The notes below the pieces were generated by a model. That model saw only the letters and a list, made by a program, of their open reading frames with translations, searched no databases and was not told where the DNA came from. From an uncultured Solirubrobacterales bacterium (GTDB taxonomy: Bacteria; Actinomycetota; Thermoleophilia; Solirubrobacterales; Solirubrobacteraceae): a stretch of DNA of 10,871 bases. This document shows, in pieces, positions 7,238 to 10,871 of the stretch. The stretch is taken from positions 1 through 10,871 of the forward strand of contig CALJKH010000169.1 in NCBI GenBank assembly GCA_937973575.1, read 5' to 3'. The translations under genes and the position numbers were made by a program. Each line of letters begins with the position of its first letter. Positions within the stretch are counted from its first letter, which is position 1.

Positions 7238-8514
7238 TCCGCGGGGGAATCCTCATCACTGGGACTGAGGTCCTCACGGGCATCATTGTGGACAAGAACG
7301 GTCCGTGGCTTTCCGAGCAGATGCGTGAGGTTGGTATTCAGCCGGCTCAGATCACCATTGTTGGTGACCGGCCAGAGGACCTCGTTGCCGCGCTTGAGTC
7401 GATGCGGGCAGCAGAGCTTGACTTGGTGGTTACAAGCGGCGGACTTGGTCCCACGGCGGACGATCTGACAGCTGAGGTGGTTGGCGGCTTCCAAGGGCGC
7501 GAAATGGTGCTCGACGGGCCGCTAGAGGAGCGCATCGGTGAAATCCTCGCCGGCCTCAGCTCCCGTTGGCCAAACTTGGACATGGACGCCGTTCGCGCGG
7601 CCAATCGGAAGCAGGCTGTCGTACCCGCAGGCTCCGAGATTCTCGACCCGGTTGGGACGGCGCCTGGTCTGATCGTTCCTCCTTCGACTGAAGCCGGGCC
7701 TGTGATTCTCGTCCTCCCGGGACCTCCGCGGGAACTCAAGCCCATGTGGCACACAGCGCTGGAGAGCGACGCCTTGAAGCCGATCCTCGCGGCAGCTCCT
7801 GATTACGAGCGGCGGATCGTGCGGATGTTCGGGATTCCGGAGTCTGAACTCGCTTCGGCTCTGCGTGAGATGGAGGAGAAGGGTGTCGACTTCACAGGCC
7901 TTGAAGTTACGACTTGCCTTCGCCGAGGAGAGATCGAAGTAGCCACCACTTTTGAGGACGAATACTCCGAGGCCTATTCCACCTTCGAGGACGCCCTAGT
8001 CGAGCGGTTTGGGGAATTGATCCACGCCTTCGACGGGGCCACGATTGACCAGACTGTCGCCAAGCTCCTTGAGGGCTCCTCGTTGGCTGTCGGCGAATCC
8101 TGCACAGGCGGGCTTTTCGCAGGTCGGTTGACCGACCTCCCTGGTGCCTCAGCATGGTTTAGAGGCGGCGTAGTCGCCTACTCGAACAAGGCTAAATCGT
8201 CACTCTTGGGAGTCGACCCAGCCCTTATTGAAGCTGAAGGTGCGGTCTCGGAGTCTGTAGCTACGGCCCTCGCTGAGGGTGCCCGTTCACGGTTTGACGC
8301 TGAGTTTGGTGTTGGAATCACCGGAATTGCAGGTCCCGATGGCGGGACTGAGGAGAAACCGGTCGGATTGGTCTGGTTTTCTGTGGTTGGTCCTCAGGGA
8401 ACGATCACGCGGAGCGTCGTGGTTCCGGGTGGTCGAGCCGACATCCGTGATCGCGCTACAACCATTGGACTCCACCTCGTGCGGCGTCTGGCACTCGACT
8501 CCGCAGCTTCGTAG
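7234..8514 (+). CDS. cinA: CinA-family protein (COG1058 domain plus nicotinamide-nucleotide amidase domain)
   Basis: This is a two-domain CinA of 426 residues, the normal length. The N-terminal molybdopterin-binding-like domain (COG1058, about 3-170), linked to ADP-ribose/FAD pyrophosphatase activity in characterised members, shows ILITGTEVLTG (6-16), TSGGLGPTADDLT (67-79) and LPGPPRELKPMW (161-172). The C-terminal PncC domain (about 270-420), which deamidates nicotinamide mononucleotide in NAD salvage, shows GESCTGGLF (287-295), GGVVAYSNKAK (311-321) and GITGIAGPDGG (361-371). Both look intact. The frame is open back to 7168, but the conserved N-terminus begins just after the TTG at 7234, which overlaps the previous TGA and has AGGGA four bases upstream. 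In pneumococcus, cinA is co-expressed with recA in competence; here a terminator-like hairpin and a promoter separate them, and competence cannot be inferred. Confidence 0.94.
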   Translation: MIRGGILITGTEVLTGIIVDKNGPWLSEQMREVGIQPAQITIVGDRPEDLVAALESMRAAELDLVVTSGGLGPTADDLTAEVVGGFQGREMVLDGPLEERIGEILAGLSSRWPNLDMDAVRAANRKQAVVPAGSEILDPVGTAPGLIVPPSTEAGPVILVLPGPPRELKPMWHTALESDALKPILAAAPDYERRIVRMFGIPESELASALREMEEKGVDFTGLEVTTCLRRGEIEVATTFEDEYSEAYSTFEDALVERFGELIHAFDGATIDQTVAKLLEGSSLAVGESCTGGLFAGRLTDLPGASAWFRGGVVAYSNKAKSSLLGVDPALIEAEGAVSESVATALAEGARSRFDAEFGVGITGIAGPDGGTEEKPVGLVWFSVVGPQGTITRSVVVPGGRADIRDRATTIGLHLVRRLALDSAAS

Positions 8515-8527
8515 CTCGTTCGCGCCC

Positions 8528-8544
8528 GAACTTCCACAAAGTTC
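8528..8544. repeat. Perfect inverted repeat GAACTT-N5-AAGTTC between cinA and recA
   Basis: Six-base arms (8528-8533 and 8539-8544) flank CCACA, starting 14 bases after the cinA stop. It contains GAAC and GTTC half-sites like those of Gram-positive/actinobacterial LexA boxes, but nine bases apart rather than four, so it is not a canonical SOS box. It may be an operator, part of a cinA 3' structure, or chance. No T-run follows it. Confidence 0.4.
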
Positions 8545-8553
8545 AACAGTCTT

Positions 8554-8580
8554 GGGCCAGTTGCCCGGTCACACTGGTCC
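8554..8580 (+). terminator. Stem-loop downstream of cinA, probable terminator without a U-tract
   Basis: GGGCCAGT (8554-8561) can pair with ACTGGTCC (8573-8580) in an eight-base stem with one G-U pair and an 11-base loop. No T-run follows, which is common for actinobacterial terminators. It sits 40 bases after the cinA stop and five bases before the putative recA promoter, a sensible place to separate the two units. Folding energy was not computed. Confidence 0.5.
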
Positions 8581-8584
8581 TGTT

Positions 8585-8607
8585 CCGTCCGTGGGCGACC
8601 GTAGATT
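8585..8607 (+). promoter_or_regulatory. Candidate recA promoter resembling the RecA-NDp/PafBC motif
   Basis: The published actinobacterial motif, from memory, is TTGTCRGTG-N8-TANNNT. Here CCGTCCGTG (8585-8593) is followed by exactly eight bases and TAGATT (8602-8607). The GTC and GTG parts of the upstream element match (six of nine positions), and the -10 consensus is exact. In mycobacteria this promoter class drives recA after DNA damage through the PafBC activator, independently of LexA. The expected transcript start is around 8613-8615, leaving a leader of about 50 bases. PafBC is not encoded in this window. Confidence 0.6.
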
Positions 8608-8637
8608 GGTTCTTCCCTCAGCAGACGGGTGATCAAT

Positions 8638-8662
8638 GGCGCCTTGCGCCGAAGGGAGCTTC
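8638..8662 (+). other. recA leader: GC hairpin followed by Shine-Dalgarno in a small stem
   Basis: GGCGC-CTT-GCGCC (8638-8650) forms a five-base-pair hairpin directly before GAAGGGAGCTTC (8651-8662), whose GAAG/CTTC ends can pair and leave the GGAG core in the loop. The ribosome site AAGGGAG (8652-8658) stands eight bases before the recA ATG. The stems are short, and any effect on translation is inference. Confidence 0.4.
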
Positions 8663-8666
8663 AAAA

Positions 8667-9764
8667 ATGGCAGCTACACAGGAAGAGAAGGCCGCGAAGG
8701 CCAAGGACGCAGCACTTCAGGACGCGCTTGCACAGATCGAGCGGCAGTTCGGCAAGGGCTCAGTTATGCGTATGGGTGATGAAGGTGCCCAGGTTCGCGT
8801 TGACGCAATTCCGACAGGCGCGCTTTCGCTTGACGTAGCTCTCGGTATTGGAGGTCTTCCTCGAGGCCGCGTCGTAGAGATCTTCGGGCCTGAATCAGCT
8901 GGTAAGACGACTCTCGTCTACCACATCATCGCTGAGGCCCAGAAGCTCGGCGGAATCTGCGCCTTCATCGACGCTGAGCACGCCATGGACCCTCTGTACG
9001 CCAAGGAAATTGGTGTCGACATCGACGAACTGCTGGTTTCGCAGCCAGATTACGGCGAGCAGGCACTTGAGATTGCCGACATGCTCGTACGCTCGGGCGC
9101 AGTTGACCTCGTGGCTGTTGACTCGGTCGCCGCACTCACTCCACGTTCGGAGCTTGAGGGGCAGATGGGCGACCAGACTGTAGGCCTCCAAGCCCGAATG
9201 ATGTCTCAGGCGATGCGGAAGCTGACAGCGAACCTGAACCGCACGCAGACACTCTGCCTCTTCACAAACCAGATCCGTGAGAAGGTCGGCGTGATGTTCG
9301 GTAGCCCTGAAACTCAGCCTGGCGGTCGTGCACTTAAGTTCTACTCATCGGCACGCCTCGACATCCGTCGCATTGAGACTCTCAAGGATGGCACTGAGGC
9401 TGTCGGCAACCGTGTTCGTGTCAAGGTCGTCAAGAACAAGGTTGCTGCCCCGTTCCGCGTCGCAGAGTTCGACATCGACTTCGGTAAGGGAATCAGCTCC
9501 TCAGGTTGCCTGATTGACCTTGGAGTGGAGCACGAGGTTGTCCAGAAGAGCGGTGCATTCTTCTCCTACGGAGAAACCCGCCTTGGACAGGGCCGAGCTA
9601 ATTCGAAAAACTTCCTCGACGACAATCCCAAGATCGCCAAGAAGATCCAAGAGGATGTGTTCAAGGCCGCTGGGATTGATCGGGATCTCGTCAAGGAGAT
9701 CGATCGCGACGCCAAGCCAGCTGAGGCAGCTGAAGACCCAGCTCTCGAAGAGAAGGCTGCTTGA
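8667..9764 (+). CDS. recA: Recombinase RecA
   Basis: RecA forms ATP-dependent filaments on single-stranded DNA, drives strand exchange and triggers LexA self-cleavage. Its 365 residues are a normal length and there is no intein, unlike some actinobacterial RecA genes. Visible parts are the N-terminal helix (about 1-38), Walker A GPESAGKTT (74-82), the catalytic glutamate E104 in DAEHAMD, Walker B LVAVDSVAAL (148-157), loop L1 around EGQMGDQTVGLQARMMSQ (164-181) and loop L2 FTNQIREKVGVMFGSPET (199-216). The C-terminal domain ends in an Ala/Glu-rich acidic tail. The ATG at 8667 has a strong Shine-Dalgarno (8652-8658). The TGA stop overlaps the TTG start of recX. Upstream lies a PafBC-like promoter but no CGAAC-N4-GTTCG LexA box, so damage control may be LexA-independent. 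Confidence 0.98.
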   Translation: MAATQEEKAAKAKDAALQDALAQIERQFGKGSVMRMGDEGAQVRVDAIPTGALSLDVALGIGGLPRGRVVEIFGPESAGKTTLVYHIIAEAQKLGGICAFIDAEHAMDPLYAKEIGVDIDELLVSQPDYGEQALEIADMLVRSGAVDLVAVDSVAALTPRSELEGQMGDQTVGLQARMMSQAMRKLTANLNRTQTLCLFTNQIREKVGVMFGSPETQPGGRALKFYSSARLDIRRIETLKDGTEAVGNRVRVKVVKNKVAAPFRVAEFDIDFGKGISSSGCLIDLGVEHEVVQKSGAFFSYGETRLGQGRANSKNFLDDNPKIAKKIQEDVFKAAGIDRDLVKEIDRDAKPAEAAEDPALEEKAA

Positions 9765-10240
9765 CCCCAGAGCACTCGTTTGACCACCGCGTAGAACTTG
9801 CGGTGGGGAGGGGCCTTGCATTTCTAGGGCATCGTGGCCGTACCGTCTCAGAGACTCGGAATCGATTGATCCAACGTGGATTTGACGCTGATGTCTCAGA
9901 GGCGGCCGTTTCGCGGCTGCTCGAAATGGGATACCTCAACGACGAAACCTTCTGTCTCGAATTCGTAGAGGGTAAACGTCGTTTGGATCAATGGGGTGAC
10001 GACCGGATTCGCAACCGTCTTCGAGAGCTTGGCGCTCCAAGGGAGCTCGTGGAAGAGGCTCTTGCAACTGACGACGAGGGAGAACTGCAGCGGGCGATAA
10101 CACTCTTGGAGCGTCGCTTGGATGCGCCTGCTGAGGATCCAACATCCCATCGCAAGGCGATGGGAATCCTGATCCGGCGAGGCTTCGCTCCCGGCACTGC
10201 AGCTGATGCAATTAGGGCTCACGCCCGCGTTGATCGTTAG
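9761..10240 (+). CDS. recX: Regulatory protein RecX
   Basis: RecX binds RecA filaments and limits their assembly or ATPase activity. Its 159 residues fit the small end of the family. The pattern is typical: a first three-helix repeat with ALxFLGHRGRTVSETRNRL-like sequence (about 17-37) and an RLLEMGYLNDETFCLEFV block (52-69). The second repeat includes WGDDRIRNRLRELG (77-90), and the third ends with IRRGFAPGTAADAI (137-150). The TTG at 9761 overlaps the recA TGA, with AGAAGG four bases before it (9751-9756), so translation is coupled to recA and RecX should be made in smaller amounts. No alternative ATG lies upstream of the conserved first helix. A 21-base gap separates it from miaB. Confidence 0.92.
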   Translation: MTPEHSFDHRVELAVGRGLAFLGHRGRTVSETRNRLIQRGFDADVSEAAVSRLLEMGYLNDETFCLEFVEGKRRLDQWGDDRIRNRLRELGAPRELVEEALATDDEGELQRAITLLERRLDAPAEDPTSHRKAMGILIRRGFAPGTAADAIRAHARVDR

Positions 10241-10249
10241 CTCCCCGTT

Positions 10250-10255
10250 TAGACT
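10250..10255 (+). promoter_or_regulatory. Candidate -10 element of a leaderless promoter for miaB
   Basis: TAGACT matches TANNNT and lies exactly six bases before the GTG at 10262. No Shine-Dalgarno is visible before that GTG. The geometry is the same as for the response regulator at 4292-4304. A -35 is not convincing: a TTGATC at 10230-10235 is only 14 bases away. Confidence 0.5.
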
Positions 10256-10261
10256 CGCTCT

Positions 10262-10871
10262 GTGAGTAACGGGCAGAGCTATCACGTGACGACCTTTGGT
10301 TGTCAGATGAACGAGCACGACACGGAGCGGATGGAGGGCATGCTTGACGCGCTCGGCTGGAGCCCCGTCGCTGATAGGGAGGAGGCCGACCTCATCCTCT
10401 TCAACACCTGCTCAATTCGCGAAAAGGCTGATGTCAAGTTCATCTCTCACCTTCATGAAGCGAAGTGGGTGAAGGCACGAAAGCCAGGGACGATTATTGG
10501 AGTTGGAGGCTGTTGGGCACAGTCGGTTAAGGAGGATGTTTTCCGCCAGTTCCCCTTTGTTGATGTCGCGTTTGGCCCAGGACAGGTAGACAAACTCGCT
10601 GAGTTCCTAACAAGCGATTCGATAACTGCACAAGGCTTCTTCGAATTTGAGGGCTTCACCGGCCGGCTCCCGGCACGGAGAGCGCGCCAGTTCAGCGGCT
10701 GGCTGCAGATCTCAGTGGGTTGTAACTGCCGCTGCTCCTACTGCATCGTGCCTTCGACGCGTGGGCTGGAGGTGAGTCGACCTCAGGAAGAGCTGGTGGC
10801 AGAAGCCGTGAGACTTGTAGCCGATGGCGCGAAGGAGATCACGCTTCTCGGCCAGAATGTAAATTCGTACG
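10262..10871 (+). CDS. miaB: tRNA-2-methylthio-N6-isopentenyladenosine methylthiotransferase MiaB, N-terminal part (3' end outside window)
   Basis: MiaB adds a methylthio group to isopentenyladenosine at tRNA position 37 using two iron-sulfur clusters and S-adenosylmethionine. The window holds 203 of an expected 440-500 residues. The UPF0004 domain supplies the three cysteines of the auxiliary cluster: C14 in TFGCQMNEHDTERM, C50 in NTCSIREKA and C84 in VGGCWAQ. The radical-SAM motif CxxxCxxC is at C154, C158 and C161 (GCNCRCSYC), followed by IVPSTRG. An extra cysteine, C156, sits between the first two ligands. LLGQNVNSY at the window edge is the next conserved block. NTCSIRE and the QNVNSY block favour MiaB over RimO or MtaB. 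The GTG at 10262 is chosen because it precedes the first conserved strand; the alternative GTG at residue 9 would trim it. No Shine-Dalgarno is present, and a -10 hexamer six bases upstream suggests leaderless translation. Confidence 0.95.
   Translation, partial: MSNGQSYHVTTFGCQMNEHDTERMEGMLDALGWSPVADREEADLILFNTCSIREKADVKFISHLHEAKWVKARKPGTIIGVGGCWAQSVKEDVFRQFPFVDVAFGPGQVDKLAEFLTSDSITAQGFFEFEGFTGRLPARRARQFSGWLQISVGCNCRCSYCIVPSTRGLEVSRPQEELVAEAVRLVADGAKEITLLGQNVNSY

Noticed and set aside
7876..7883. GAGAAGGG, identical to the B. subtilis SpoIIIE recognition sequence, inside cinA
   Set aside because: A single 8-mer is close to chance expectation in a window this size, it lies in coding sequence, and the orientation sequence of this FtsK is unknown.
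8515..8666. Riboswitch or small RNA gene in the cinA-recA gap
   Set aside because: Only short hairpins are visible, none matching a known riboswitch, and the gap is accounted for by terminator, promoter and leader.
8629..8838. Open frame overlapping the start of recA, and a nearby ATG at 8636 as a possible upstream ORF
   Set aside because: Arg-rich, unconvincing products that read through the strongly conserved recA coding region in other frames; no good ribosome site.

Overview
The window reads as a core chromosomal segment of an actinobacterium (Actinomycetota). The grounds are the gene order dapA-rnj-...-ftsK-...-cinA-recA-recX-miaB, RNase J as the main ribonuclease, a moderately GC-rich sequence, frequent GTG/TTG starts, and what look like leaderless and PafBC-type promoters. 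From memory, the RecA L2 region (SPETQPGGRALKFYSS) recalls deep-branching classes such as Thermoleophilia. That placement is tentative. No mobile element, CRISPR array, rRNA or tRNA was seen.

Layout. At 1-2237 (+) lie the 3' part of dapA (lysine/peptidoglycan precursor synthesis) and rnj (RNase J), which overlap by four bases. At 2238-4292 (-) lies a two-component system, response regulator first and then a membrane histidine kinase, running against everything else. The kinase stop codon directly abuts the rnj stop codon. At 4293-4346 is a 54-base divergent gap. At 4347-8514 (+) lie ftsK (DNA translocase), a short RodZ-like helix-turn-helix membrane protein and cinA, all overlapping and probably one transcript. 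At 8515-8666 is the only sizeable regulatory gap, with an inverted repeat, a probable terminator hairpin, a recA promoter resembling the actinobacterial RecA-NDp/PafBC motif, and a structured leader. At 8667-10240 lie recA and recX, overlapping by four bases. From 10262 to the window end is the 5' part of miaB, a tRNA-modifying radical-SAM enzyme.

How the genes fit together. RecA and its modulator RecX form a DNA-repair unit. FtsK links chromosome segregation to division, and the RodZ-like protein may link to cell shape or envelope. CinA is a nucleotide/NAD-salvage enzyme often found next to recA. RNase J and MiaB serve RNA turnover and tRNA modification. The two-component system looks like an insertion into this block, and its signal is unknown.

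The most useful observations are about expression signals rather than a new system. Three gene pairs use the same TTGA stop/start overlap. Two genes (the response regulator and miaB) carry a -10 hexamer exactly six bases before the start codon, as expected for leaderless mRNAs. The histidine kinase seems to need an ATT start. recA carries a PafBC-like promoter with no canonical LexA box. I see no convincing evidence of an undescribed defence or mobile system here.
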